Positions 36,992 to 45,899 of a DNA stretch of 51,003 nt are shown here, one piece after another. The translations under genes and the position numbers were made by a program. The DNA is from Clostridiales bacterium (GTDB taxonomy: Bacteria > Bacillota > Clostridia > Mahellales > Mahellaceae): positions 1-51,003 of the forward strand of contig JASGMM010000006.1 of NCBI GenBank assembly GCA_030156435.1, in the 5' to 3' direction. How positions within the stretch are numbered: position 1 is the first letter of the stretch; each line of letters begins with the position of its first letter. The notes beneath the pieces were generated by a model that was given only the letters and a program-made list of their open reading frames with translations, was not told the origin of the DNA and did not search any database.

Positions 36992-38260
36992 ATGGTGGAA
37001 TATGTTATAATAGGTAATTCCGCAGCCGCTGTGGGCGCTGTGGAGGGCATAAGGCAGAGGGATAATACCGGCAATATAACCGTTATATCGGAAGAGCCTT
37101 ATTATGCTTATTCCAGGCCTTTGATATCGTATCTGCTGGCCGGTACTGCCGACGACAGAAAAATGGCATATAGGGATGCCGGTTTTTATAAAGATAACGG
37201 TGTATTGCTGTTGCTGGGGGTAAGGGCTGTTTCTATCGATACGGTTGGGAAACAAGTCATACTTTCCAATGGCAAGATGGTAGCGTACGATAAACTGCTC
37301 ATAGCTACGGGCGGCAAGCCTTTCGTGCTGCCCATGAAGGGCGGCGACAAAAAGGGTATATATACCTTTATAAAGCGTGACGATGCTGAGCAATTGAAAT
37401 CTGTCGCTAAATGTGGGACAAAAGCGGTGGTTATAGGCGGAGGCCTTATCGGTCTGAAAGCGGCTGAAGGGTTGGTAAAATGCGGTGTCGATGTGACCGT
37501 GGTAGAGCTGGCTGATAGGATACTCAGCACTATATTGGATGAGCAGGCTGCTGTTATGGTGCAAGAGGTGTTGGAGGAGCATGGTATAAACGTTATATTG
37601 AATGACACTGTAACGGAGGTTATCGGCGATGACGGGGTTTCAGGGGTTATACTAAAAAGCGGTCAAAGTATCGAATGCGATATGGTCATAACGGCGATAG
37701 GGGTGCGGCCCAATACCGATGTGGTGGCAAACACCGATATAAGCATAAATCGCGGCATAAAAACCGATGATCACATGTGCACTAATATAGAGGATGTATA
37801 TGCGGCGGGCGATGTGGCCGAGGCTTATGACATTGTATATGAGGATCAGCGTGTGACGCCCATATGGCCCAACGCTTACATGCAGGGTGAGATAGCGGGA
37901 CGTAATATGGCTGGTGACGATGCTGTATTCGATAGCGGCTTTGCGAGAAATTCCATAGCTTTCTTCGGCTTGCCGATGATAACGGCCGGTATTATAAAAC
38001 CTGTCGGCGATGACTATGAAGCGGTATCCACGGTGCAACCGGAGAAAATGATATATAAAAAAGCAGTGTTCAAAGGTAACAGATTGGTAGGCTTTATACG
38101 CTTGACAGATATCGATCGCGCCGGTATATTGACAGGGCTTATAAAGGATAAGGTGGATATATCGCCTTTTAAGGATAAGCTTTTGGATAAAGACTTCGGT
38201 TTCGTATATATGCCAAAAAGCTACAGAAAGGAAAGGCTGCTGGGGGTGAAGCGCAAATGA
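36992..38260 (+). CDS. FAD-dependent NAD(P)H oxidoreductase subunit
   Basis: A 422-residue pyridine nucleotide-disulfide oxidoreductase-like protein. The FAD-binding start is YVIIGNSAAAVGAVEGI, the NAD(P)-binding site VVIGGGLIGLKAAEGL, and the second FAD motif CTNIEDVYAAGDVAEA. It lacks a redox-active CxxxxC disulfide near the N-terminus, as in NADH oxidase or ferredoxin reductase types. In this operon it is likely the NAD(P)H-oxidising entry subunit of the glutamate synthase, replacing GltD. It overlaps the last subunit gene by 4 bases. Confidence 0.9.
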   Translation: MVEYVIIGNSAAAVGAVEGIRQRDNTGNITVISEEPYYAYSRPLISYLLAGTADDRKMAYRDAGFYKDNGVLLLLGVRAVSIDTVGKQVILSNGKMVAYDKLLIATGGKPFVLPMKGGDKKGIYTFIKRDDAEQLKSVAKCGTKAVVIGGGLIGLKAAEGLVKCGVDVTVVELADRILSTILDEQAAVMVQEVLEEHGINVILNDTVTEVIGDDGVSGVILKSGQSIECDMVITAIGVRPNTDVVANTDISINRGIKTDDHMCTNIEDVYAAGDVAEAYDIVYEDQRVTPIWPNAYMQGEIAGRNMAGDDAVFDSGFARNSIAFFGLPMITAGIIKPVGDDYEAVSTVQPEKMIYKKAVFKGNRLVGFIRLTDIDRAGILTGLIKDKVDISPFKDKLLDKDFGFVYMPKSYRKERLLGVKRK

Positions 38261-38991
38261 AGGTTATAGATGCTAACGGTATTCATTATCAGCAACTGAA
38301 CGCTTTGATCAAGCAGACTGCAGCATCGGGCGAAGATGATATACGGGTGCTGAATGTGCGGGGTCAGCGATATATAGGCGACGGCATGCGCGGCGATGCG
38401 ACTATAACGGTGGAAGGCGTGCCCGGCAACGATATGGCCGCTTTTATGGATGGCCCCACGATCGTTGTAAAAGGAAATGCACAAGATGCTGTAGGCAATA
38501 CAATGAACGAAGGCAAAGTAATGATACACGGCCATGCCGGGGATACGGTAGGTTATGCCATGCGTGGCGGTACCATATTCATACGCGATGATGTAGGGTA
38601 TCGGGTAGGCATACACATGAAGGAATATGAGGATAAGGTACCGGCTATAGTAATCGGTGGCAAAGCAGGAGATTTCTTTGGAGAATATATGGCTGGCGGT
38701 ATACTTATACTGCTGGGCATGGGGTTATATCCCGATGAACCTATAGTAGGCAATTACTGCGGTACCGGCATGCACGGAGGCGTCATATATATCAGAGGTC
38801 AAGTGGATAAATATCGTTTAGGCAAGGAGGCTGACGTGCGGCCTATAGATGATAAAGATCAGAAGGTATTGGGCATGTATGTAGAGCAGTTTGCTGACCA
38901 TTTCGGCTACGATGCCGAAGACATTTTAAGTGGTACGTTTACTAAGCTTATACCGTTTGGCAAACGCCCATATGGCAAACTTTATTCATAA
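38257..38991 (+). CDS. Glutamate synthase alpha-subunit C-terminal (GXGXG) domain
   Basis: 244 residues. It has repeated glycine-rich turns such as VKGNAQDAVGNTMNEGKVMIHGHAGDTVG-type segments (about 70-105) and GGKAGDFFGEYMAGGILILLG. These form the right-handed beta helix found at the C-terminus of GltB and in formylmethanofuran dehydrogenase subunit C. In GltB it is structural and helps frame the ammonia tunnel. It completes the split enzyme. The ATG follows GGGGGTGAAG and overlaps the FAD gene. Confidence 0.92.
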   Translation: MKVIDANGIHYQQLNALIKQTAASGEDDIRVLNVRGQRYIGDGMRGDATITVEGVPGNDMAAFMDGPTIVVKGNAQDAVGNTMNEGKVMIHGHAGDTVGYAMRGGTIFIRDDVGYRVGIHMKEYEDKVPAIVIGGKAGDFFGEYMAGGILILLGMGLYPDEPIVGNYCGTGMHGGVIYIRGQVDKYRLGKEADVRPIDDKDQKVLGMYVEQFADHFGYDAEDILSGTFTKLIPFGKRPYGKLYS

Positions 38992-39017
38992 GCACAAAAA
39001 TTGCTAAAAAATTTCTA

Positions 39018-39046
39018 TTGCGTTTATACATTGAATTTGTTATCAT
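39018..39046 (+). promoter_or_regulatory. Promoter of glnA
   Basis: TTGCGT (39018-39023), 17 bases, TATCAT (39041-39046). An alternative, TTGCTA (39001-39006), 18 bases, TATACA (39025-39030), would start transcription near 39037 and include more leader sequence. Confidence 0.5.
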
Positions 39047-39065
39047 ATAGTGAAAGAATAATTTT

Positions 39066-39081
39066 AGAACAATGGCGTTCT
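39066..39081 (+). promoter_or_regulatory. Candidate ANTAR hexaloop antiterminator of glnA
   Basis: AGAAC (39066-39070) pairs with GTTCT (39077-39081) around the six-base loop AATGGC, with A at position 1 and G at position 4. The stem shares bases 39074-39081 with the 5' arm of the following terminator, so the hairpin and terminator are mutually exclusive. A second, weaker hairpin with loop ATAGTG (near 39040-39063) may exist if the upstream promoter is used. Confidence 0.5.
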
Positions 39082-39110
39082 TAACATCAAAGAGTTAAGG
39101 CGCCTTTTTT
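39074..39110 (+). terminator. Leader terminator of glnA
   Basis: GGCG and CTTAAC (39074-39085) pair with GTTAAG and CGCC (39094-39104), with small bulges, followed by TTTTTT. It lies between the glnA promoter and the gene. It could also catch transcripts from the glutamate synthase operon. Confidence 0.75.
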
Positions 39111-39146
39111 CTTATATTCATAAAAGTATAAAGGAGAGTGTATGTT

Positions 39147-40478
39147 ATGCCAAAATATTCGAAGGAAGATGTAATGCGAATAGCCGTAGAGCAAGACGTT
39201 ATGTTTGTACGCCTGCAATTTACCGATATATTCGGTGTATTGAAGAATGTGGCCATAACGGTTAATGAGTTGGATAAGGCTCTCAACAATGAGATCATGT
39301 TTGACGGTTCGTCTATAGAGGGTTTTGTCCGCATTGAGGAGTCCGATATGTATCTGAGACCGGATCCTTCAAGTTTCGCAATATTTCCGTGGAGACCTAA
39401 TGAGGGGAAAGTAGCCCGATTGATATGTGATGTGTACAACCCAGATGGTACGCCATTTCAGGGCTGTCCAAGGAATGTGCTGAAAAGAGCGCTTGATGAA
39501 GCGGCTCAAATGGGTTATGGTATGTCAGTAGGACCTGAATGTGAATTTTTCCTATTTTTAACTGATGCCGAAGGCAAGCCGACTACCGTTACTCATGATA
39601 ATGCCGGTTATTTTGATCTGGCTCCTGTGGATTTAGGAGAGGATGCGCGGCGCGATATGTGCCTGACACTGCAGCAAATGGGGTTCGAGATCGAGGCATC
39701 GCACCACGAAGTAGCACCGGGGCAGCATGAAATCGATTTTAAGTATGATGATGCATTGGCCACGGCTGATAAAATCATGACATTTAAGATGGTGGTACGC
39801 ACTATCGCCAAGCGCCATGGCTTGCACGCCACGTTCATGCCCAAACCTGTGTTCGGCATAAATGGTTCAGGTATGCATACTAACCAATCATTATCTAAAG
39901 ACGGTAAGAATGCATTTGATGATCCTAATGGTGTATTAGGCCTTAGCAAGGAAGCGTATTATTATATAGGCGGCCTCATGAAACATGCCAAGGCTATGGC
40001 GGCTATTACTAATCCCACCGTGAATTCTTACAAGAGACTTGTGCCTGGTTATGAAGCACCCGTCTATGTGGCATGGTCACCCAAAAACCGCAGTCCGCTG
40101 ATACGCGTGCCGGCAAAACGCGGAGCGGCCACCAGGGTGGAATTGCGCAATCCGGATCCTACCGCCAACCCATATCTGGCATTAGCCGTTATGCTTAAGG
40201 CTGGTCTCGATGGCATAAAGAACAAGATTCAACCGCCGATTTCGGTTGATGAAAATATATTCCACATGGATGAAGATGCAAGAGTAGAACGCGGCATAGA
40301 CAACTTGCCGGGTAGCCTGGATGAAGCGCTTAAAGAGATGGACAAAGATCCGCTTATTCGCGAAACTCTAGGCGAGCACATATATACCAAATATGTAGAA
40401 GCCAAAATGCTGGAATGGGATGAGTATAAAACAAAGATATCTCAATGGGAAATAGACAAATATATAAGCCAGTTTTAA
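39147..40478 (+). CDS. glnA: Glutamine synthetase type I
   Basis: 443 residues, the length of Firmicute GS I-alpha. Conserved parts include FDGSSIEGF (beta-grasp domain), GPECEFFLF with metal-binding glutamates, [11 protein letters not shown], the stretch [18 protein letters not shown], and the C-terminal [15 protein letters not shown]. The enzyme makes glutamine from glutamate, ammonia and ATP. It supplies the glutaminase subunit encoded upstream, so the two operons form the GS-GOGAT cycle. A GTG at 39138 sits on the ribosome binding site; the ATG at 39147, 10 bases after AAGGAG, is preferred. The leader is attenuated, probably by the ANTAR protein encoded next. Confidence 0.97.
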   Translation: MPKYSKEDVMRIAVEQDVMFVRLQFTDIFGVLKNVAITVNELDKALNNEIMFDGSSIEGFVRIEESDMYLRPDPSSFAIFPWRPNEGKVARLICDVYNPDGTPFQGCPRNVLKRALDEAAQMGYGMSVGPECEFFLFLTDAEGKPTTVTHDNAGYFDLAPVDLGEDARRDMCLTLQQMGFEIEASHHEVAPGQHEIDFKYDDALATADKIMTFKMVVRTIAKRHGLHATFMPKPVFGINGSGMHTNQSLSKDGKNAFDDPNGVLGLSKEAYYYIGGLMKHAKAMAAITNPTVNSYKRLVPGYEAPVYVAWSPKNRSPLIRVPAKRGAATRVELRNPDPTANPYLALAVMLKAGLDGIKNKIQPPISVDENIFHMDEDARVERGIDNLPGSLDEALKEMDKDPLIRETLGEHIYTKYVEAKMLEWDEYKTKISQWEIDKYISQF

Positions 40479-40518
40479 TGACTTTACAAAGAAAGATTTG
40501 GGGGTGGAGGCCGTTTAG

Positions 40519-41100
40519 ATGGATGGGAAGGATATATTTGTAGCCGAACACGAACCCCAGGAACTAGAGAAGATAAAACAGTATTTGGCTGATAGCGAGT
40601 ACCATATTATAGATTGTGCAACTGATGGACCAAGCGCTATACGTAAGATACGCATGATTCATCCTGACTTGGTATTAGTAGACTTTGACCTCCCGGTTAC
40701 AGGAGGTCTTGAAGTGGCTAAAATATCCGAGGAGGATCATATAGCACCGGCTCTCGTTATGGCGCCTATATCCCAAAGCACCTTCATTGATGTACATTGC
40801 GGTCAATGGGATTTCGCCTATATAAATAAGCCGTTTACCAAATTGACATTGCTACAAGCCATGCAATTGGTGGCTATATCTTATCGCCGCATATCAAGAC
40901 TGGAACAAGAGGTTGCTAAATTAAAAGATGATCTTGAAGCCAGGAAGGATATCGAAAGGGCCAAGGGAATATTGATGGAAGTGCTCAATTTATCAGAAAA
41001 AGAAGCCTTTCGTAAAATGCAGAAACAGAGCATGGACAAGGGCATGCCTATGCGTGATATAGCCAGAGCAATCATAGTGGCATATGAAACTGGTAAATAA
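40519..41100 (+). CDS. Response regulator with RNA-binding ANTAR domain
   Basis: 193 residues. The receiver domain (1-120) has the phosphorylation site Asp55 in LVLVDFDLP and Lys in YINKPFT. The acidic pair near the N-terminus is Glu10/Glu12 (VAEHEPQE) rather than Asp-Asp. A coiled coil (about 125-145) leads into the ANTAR helices (about 140-190, RKDIERAKGILMEVLNLSEK and a terminal RDIARAII). ANTAR proteins bind paired hexaloop hairpins and prevent transcription termination. No histidine kinase gene is in the window. Its place 40 bases after glnA, and the hexaloops ahead of glnA and the glutamate synthase operon, suggest it controls both. Confidence 0.92.
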   Translation: MDGKDIFVAEHEPQELEKIKQYLADSEYHIIDCATDGPSAIRKIRMIHPDLVLVDFDLPVTGGLEVAKISEEDHIAPALVMAPISQSTFIDVHCGQWDFAYINKPFTKLTLLQAMQLVAISYRRISRLEQEVAKLKDDLEARKDIERAKGILMEVLNLSEKEAFRKMQKQSMDKGMPMRDIARAIIVAYETGK

Positions 41101-41109
41101 TGGTTTGTA

Positions 41110-41157
41110 TAGATAGGGCTTTGGAGCTGTGTAGTTCCTAGGCCCTATCTAGTTTTT
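41110..41157 (+). terminator. Terminator of the glnA-ANTAR transcript
   Basis: TAGATAGGGC (41110-41119) pairs perfectly with GCCCTATCTA (41142-41151), followed by GTTTTT. Confidence 0.85.
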
Positions 41158-41189
41158 GTCTACAAGTGCCGATATTATATTCATAAAGA

Positions 41190-41195
41190 TATAAT
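41190..41195 (+). promoter_or_regulatory. -10 element before the HD-GYP gene
   Basis: TATAAT 16 bases ahead of the ATG would leave almost no leader; GGAGG at 41201-41205 is the ribosome binding site. No clear -35. Confidence 0.35.
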
Positions 41196-41210
41196 TCGTC
41201 GGAGGTTGCC

Positions 41211-42269
41211 ATGAGTACAGAAAGTTTGCATAGGATATTTGTAAAGACAGAAGATTTAAGACCGGGGATGGTTTTGAATGAAGATGTATCGTTGGAATTC
41301 GGTGCGGTATTAATACCGAAGGATACCGTGCTTACTCAACGTACGATAGAAAGATTACAAATGCTGGATATAAAAGGCGTATATGTATTATCATCCGATG
41401 CAAATTTGCCCCAAGAAGCCGCAAGTCAGGATGTGTTAAGAGAGGTATATGATAATGCTCATGATGCAATCAAAAATACTATGGACAATGTACGGCATAA
41501 CGGCAGAGTAGATGTAGCATCCACCATGAATGTGGTTGAGGAAATAGTGGATAAGATAAATAACTGTACTGACATTGTACGTGGCTTACAGGAGCTAAAG
41601 ACCGAAAGCGAATATACATACAAGCACTGTGTGGATGTGGCTATTTTGTGTGGACTTATGGGAAGGTGGCTTAAAGCCTCTGACAGGAGTCTACGTCACC
41701 TAGTCTATGCTGGGTTTATGCATGATATAGGCAAGGCTAAAATTCCGTTAGATATACTTAATAAGCCAGATAAACTTACTCAAAAGGAATTTGCCGTGAT
41801 GAAGAATCATCCATTATACGGATACGAAATAATATCTAAATCCGGTAAATTTGATAAGAATATATATTATGGTGTATTATTCCATCATGAAAGGGAAGAC
41901 GGCAGCGGCTATCCATTTGGCCTAAATGCTCCTAAAATACCGATTGTAGCAAAGATAGTGGCTGTCATGGATACATATGATGCTATGATAAGCCAACGCC
42001 CATATAAAGATCATTACTCGCCTTATTATGTAATAGATGTACTGCAGTGGAATTGTATAGGCAAATTGAATCTGGACATAGTCAGGACGTTTATTTCCCA
42101 TATAGTCGATTTATTTGTTGGCGATAATGTAGAGTTAAGTAATGGTGAAATTGGGAGGGTTGTGTATTTGGATAAAGCGCTGCCTACTAGACCGCTTATA
42201 GAGCTTGCGGATGGCAGTTTTATAGATTTGCGGGAACACTATGAGTTATATATAAAAGATGTCTTGTGA
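41211..42269 (+). CDS. HD-GYP domain protein (probable cyclic di-GMP phosphodiesterase)
   Basis: 352 residues. An N-terminal region (about 1-120) resembles the DUF3391-like module in front of HD-GYP domains. The catalytic domain follows with HDIGK (near residue 171), HPLYGYEII, HHEREDGSGYP and MDTYDAMISQRPY. These residues bind two or three metals and hydrolyse c-di-GMP to pGpG or GMP. No receiver or membrane segment is present, so it is cytosolic. A short beta-barrel-like tail follows the HD region (about 300-352). GGAGG precedes the ATG. It is the last intact gene before the decayed accessory patch. Confidence 0.9.
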   Translation: MSTESLHRIFVKTEDLRPGMVLNEDVSLEFGAVLIPKDTVLTQRTIERLQMLDIKGVYVLSSDANLPQEAASQDVLREVYDNAHDAIKNTMDNVRHNGRVDVASTMNVVEEIVDKINNCTDIVRGLQELKTESEYTYKHCVDVAILCGLMGRWLKASDRSLRHLVYAGFMHDIGKAKIPLDILNKPDKLTQKEFAVMKNHPLYGYEIISKSGKFDKNIYYGVLFHHEREDGSGYPFGLNAPKIPIVAKIVAVMDTYDAMISQRPYKDHYSPYYVIDVLQWNCIGKLNLDIVRTFISHIVDLFVGDNVELSNGEIGRVVYLDKALPTRPLIELADGSFIDLREHYELYIKDVL

Positions 42270-42754
42270 ATGACTATTATAATGTCTTAACGATAAAAAA
42301 TTTTGGTTCAACAACGAATTTTGTGATAGTCAGCATACCTGCCATGTCAATGGTTAATCTTGAGGGGAACATTTGATATATTTTCCTCAAACTTGAAATC
42401 ACAGATTTCCCTGCTATTCACTAATATACCTATACAGAATATATATTGCTTAAAAGAATAATATGGCATATCCACTACTTATATTATTCCCTGTGACCTA
42501 TATTTTGAAAATGTTTTATGTGTCAATAGTCAGCGAAAATGTCATAGTAAATGACTGATATTTATTCAACGAAAATTTCATAGCGAGGCATAGATTTACT
42601 ATAATTGGGACATTAAATATAGATGATATTACCGTAAGCTGGTTATATAACTTTAGCAACTTACATTAATATGATATGAAAACATATATTACCACCAGGC
42701 GGGCTAGACCCCACAAAAACAGGCCGAAAAAACATACACTACGCCATATAAACA
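42270..42754. other. AT-rich non-coding stretch with insertion-sequence-like repeats
   Basis: No convincing gene is present. A pair of near-identical 18-base direct repeats (TCAGCGAAAATGTCATAG and TCAACGAAAATTTCATAG) lies at 42530-42547 and 42566-42583, 36 bases apart. Such repeated ends are seen in some insertion sequences, but no transposase of that kind is attached. A reading frame starting at 42676 is low-complexity and not believed as a whole. Confidence 0.4.
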
Positions 42755-42810
42755 ATTATTGCCTAAAACATACAGGTTTATGCATAAAAATACAAGATTT
42801 AGGCAATAAT
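42755..42810 (+). repeat. 13-bp inverted repeat in front of the AbiEi relic
   Basis: ATTATTGCCTAAA (42755-42767) and TTTAGGCAATAAT (42798-42810) are perfect complements around 30 bases. They abut an ATG at 42811. AbiEi antitoxins are known to bind inverted repeats in their own promoter, so this may be the old operator. Confidence 0.5.
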
Positions 42811-43514
42811 ATGAATATAAAGGTCGTACAATTGCTACAAAAACGTAACAAATGGTCTACCGCCAGAAAGGGCTTAAAAGTCTCTATGCACAAAATTATT
42901 TATCCCCCAGCGCAACCTTTATGTTACCATAAGCGTGGAAACGGGGGAGCCTGTTCCAAATCGATACCGCATCGGTTCAAACATCACAAAAACAGCATAT
43001 ATCTCACGCCATTCGGCTTTTGAATATTACGGTTGTTCCAATCAGGTATTCTATGAAGTCTATGTTTCGGGGAACAACCGCTTTGCGGCATTTAACTACG
43101 ACAATGTAACCTACCTTTACATAGCACCACGCATTAATGACGGCATAGAATTGAAATCGGATGGCGTTCGTGTTACGGATATGGAGCGTACAGTTCTTGA
43201 CAGTATAAACAACTTTGAAAAAATTGCGGGGCTGGAAGAACTGCTACGCTGTCTGGAACTTATCCCTTTTGCAAATGAGGATAAACTGCTTGCCTATCTT
43301 GAACTATACGGCAAACAGGCACTGTATTAAAAAGCCGGGTATATACTTTCATATTTCAAAAAGGATTTGCGACTATCTGACTGCTTTTTTGAAATATGTG
43401 AGAGCAAGGTGTCAAAAAGTGTCCGTTATCTCTATCGGGGATTGAAGCGTGAAGCGAATGAATTTGACAATCGTTGGAACCTTATCATACCGCGAAATTT
43501 AATGAAGATATTGT
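42811..43514 (+). pseudogene. AbiEi-family type IV antitoxin, decayed
   Basis: From about 42890 the sequence encodes the AbiEi C-terminal region: VSVETGEPVPNRYRIG-like text near 42935, GSNITKTAYISRHSAFEYYG, RVTDMERTVLDSINNFEKI, and LLAYLELYGKQALY. A TAA at 43328-43330 interrupts this frame, after which the same frame continues (KAGYILSYFKKDLRLSDCFF and VRYLYRGLKREANEF). The N-terminal helix-turn-helix is mostly gone. A short MNIKVVQLLQKRNKWSTARK from 42811 in another frame may be its remains. The AbiEii nucleotidyltransferase toxin that should follow is absent. AbiE systems cause abortive phage infection; this copy cannot work. Confidence 0.7.
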
Positions 43515-43604
43515 CAATTGCTATTCTATTAAGCCCTCTAACAAGATTGGACAACATATTTTAAATATGATAACATATAAATAAGCGTTGGGAGGAGCAA
43601 ATAA

Positions 43605-44997
43605 TTATGGCACAAAGTCAAGCTTCTCAAACGCATCGAGATATTCGTCAAGTGAAACAGGGCTATCCACATACGTTGCAGCTCCCGGACTGTGTGGCGG
43701 AACACTCAGCTGCTTGCGCATTTTGACCACGAAAAGATGAGAAATAAGGGTGAGCAAAATGTGGCGGTGCCAGCCCTGCCATGTGCGAACCTCGTAATGA
43801 TCCACCCCGAGATGCTGTTTGCACTCGTTAAAACACTGTTTGATGGCTCACCGCATAAGAAGAGCAGGTTTGCGGATGCCCGCAATGGTCGCATCCATAG
43901 GATTCATTGCACAAGGCATATTTTAAAGAGGCGTCTTCCAGTTTGCGTATGTAAATCCAGATATCTTTGCCAGGGCTGCCGTCTCTGACTTCAACGACGG
44001 GTACGCATTTGTCCTTGGTGATAATTGACCCTTTCGCACCAATTCCCAACACAACATCATTTCGAGGGATCAAATCATCCTCCGCAATCTCTTTCACCGA
44101 AACAGGCGCGACGGAGGGCGCCGACTTGGGTGGTTGCTTCCCTCTACCGGAGTATTCCGAAACAGCCATATCAGGCCTACTCTTGAAAACCTCGCAGTTG
44201 CAATGGACGTCAACGAAATAGATAAGGTTTTCCAGCAAGGAGTCCAGAAACGTCTTGTCGCTGCCAAGGGAACTGTCAACACCAACATATCTGCCATTGA
44301 TATTATCTATTCCCATCGTATCCAATACAGATGGGTACCACATAGGAACACCGTTGATCATGGTCAGTATCTCCTCTGCCTCGTTTTTGCGAAGTCGTCC
44401 AAGGTTGGGGTGAAACTGGCTCACAAACCGCCGATTCATGATCTTGACGTATATGTCCTTCGGCCGGCCATAGTAAACAAACGTGTCGCCCTGCCGACCA
44501 TAACCTTGGGTTATGCCCAAATATGTCCAGTTCGCGGCTTTGTAACTCGTTCCGCTGTAAAGTTGCCTGTCCACAAAAGTCTCTGCCATATACGGCTCTA
44601 CCTCGTATTGCTTTTGCCAGTCAATGCGTACTTGCTTTAAACTGGCGGAAAGGACGTAGGAGGCCAGGTTTTTTATCTTGATTCATGGCAGTATCAAAAA
44701 GCGGTTGCTGTTGATCACGTGCGGCAGCATCAACATGCGCGTCGCTTCGTCCCATCCGATGTACCGATCGCGCGGATCCAACTTGTAAACCGATGGCATC
44801 GATTGGTTGCTTCCCTATGGCGATCAGGTACTTGATGCGCACCCAAATTGCCCTTCATAACCTATATAATGGTATTTTGCGACCAAGGCGTCCCAAAAAG
44901 CTTCCAGCTTGGTCTCATCAACCTTGACCAACCGCACCGAATCTGCGTAATCAACGAGTGTTCCAGCCCGCGGAGTCATATCAAACCTATAGCTCAT
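43605..44997 (-). mobile_element. Decayed insertion sequence: DUF4338/DruA-like front end joined to a DDE transposase
   Basis: On the minus strand an ATG at 44997, after GAGGGAAG, begins a protein broken by at least four frameshifts and one in-frame stop. The order of pieces is VDYADSVRLVKVDETKLEAF, RIKYLIAIGKQPI, RDRYIGWDEATRMLMLPHV, then MAETFVDRQLYSGTSYKAAN (44589 down). These match the DUF4338 domain, also known as DruA in Druantia defence. The second half reads as a transposase (VFKSRPDMAVSEYSGRG, VVLGIGAKGSIITKDKC, and at the end VDHYEVRTWQGWHRHILLTL). The fused arrangement is what I remember from DUF4338-bearing insertion sequences. No clear terminal inverted repeats were found. It is inactive. 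Confidence 0.75.
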
Positions 44998-45152
44998 GTG
45001 TGACTTCCCTCGTTTGTTCCTTCCCTCACTTACCCCACTTTACCACTTGATAAGTCAAATGTTAAGCTGAATATTGCTCATTGTAGTGATAAATGTTAAG
45101 GCAGTTATTTTACAGCAAAATGATGAGAATGTGACGGCGATTAATATGTAGA

Positions 45153-45899
45153 CTATTGCACAATTTTATCTTGGGCAGATATATTATTGGCAAAGTTTAT
45201 CAATTCATCAAGTTGCTCAGCAGTGAGGGTATCAACAATAGTTTTTAATTCATCCATCTTTTTTGTTTTAGCATCCTGATTAGTAATGGCCGTAAAATAA
45301 GTTGCGATAGTTCCTGTAAGCATAGAAATTAATCCTATACCGCACATCATAAGAACAGCAGCAATAATTCGGCCTATACCCGTTTTAGGAGAAATATCAC
45401 CATAACCTACAGTAGTAGTAGTTACAAACGCCCACCACACAGCGTCTCCGAATGATTGGACAGTAAGACCTTTTTCAGTTATATATATTGCTATAGATCC
45501 GGCTAATAGACACACAATATTAATATAAATAACATAAATCAATCCGTTGGTATGTAAAAAAGCGTTGATTCTTTGTTTGAACCTGCCGCTTATGCCGATA
45601 AAACGAATTATTTTGAAAAGCTTAACAAGTTTGGTCAATCTGAATATGCGGAATACACGGAAAAACGAAAATAACGGCCCGAATGGAATAATTGCAATTA
45701 AATCAAAGATATTACGCTTAAAGAAATCCTTTCTATCTTTAGCGGTAAATAAACGAAAGAAATAATCGATGGCAAAAAACACTAATATAATAGAATCTAA
45801 AGGATAAAACCATGGTTTTAAAGTAACAGCAGTTCCAACTAAATCAGCAATAGCCATAACAACAGAAACAACAGCCAATATAATGATTATTATATCCAT
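45153..45899 (-). CDS. Voltage-gated-type potassium channel
   Basis: 248 residues with six membrane segments. The S4 helix (about 81-100) carries regular basic residues, RVFRIFRLTKLVKLFKIIR. The pore has the filter TTVGYGD (162-168), preceded by the pore helix FGDAVWWAFVT. A short C-terminal helical tail (about 215-248) may form a coiled coil. It should conduct K+ selectively across the cell membrane, with voltage sensing suggested but not proven. It is the only apparently intact gene in the accessory patch and is transcribed opposite to the core genes. The ATG at 45899 follows a GGGA-type ribosome binding site. Confidence 0.9.
   Translation of the reverse strand: MDIIIIILAVVSVVMAIADLVGTAVTLKPWFYPLDSIILVFFAIDYFFRLFTAKDRKDFFKRNIFDLIAIIPFGPLFSFFRVFRIFRLTKLVKLFKIIRFIGISGRFKQRINAFLHTNGLIYVIYINIVCLLAGSIAIYITEKGLTVQSFGDAVWWAFVTTTTVGYGDISPKTGIGRIIAAVLMMCGIGLISMLTGTIATYFTAITNQDAKTKKMDELKTIVDTLTAEQLDELINFANNISAQDKIVQ

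Noticed and set aside
42676-43023. 115-codon reading frame as a real gene
   Set aside because: It is rich in Lys, His and Arg without domain pattern, has no ribosome binding site, and crosses from non-coding DNA into the AbiEi relic in another frame.
43828-44589. 254-codon frame as an intact DruA or defence gene
   Set aside because: It starts inside the DUF4338 region and ends by frameshift inside the transposase part. Flanking pieces in other frames show it is a fragment of a broken insertion-sequence protein.
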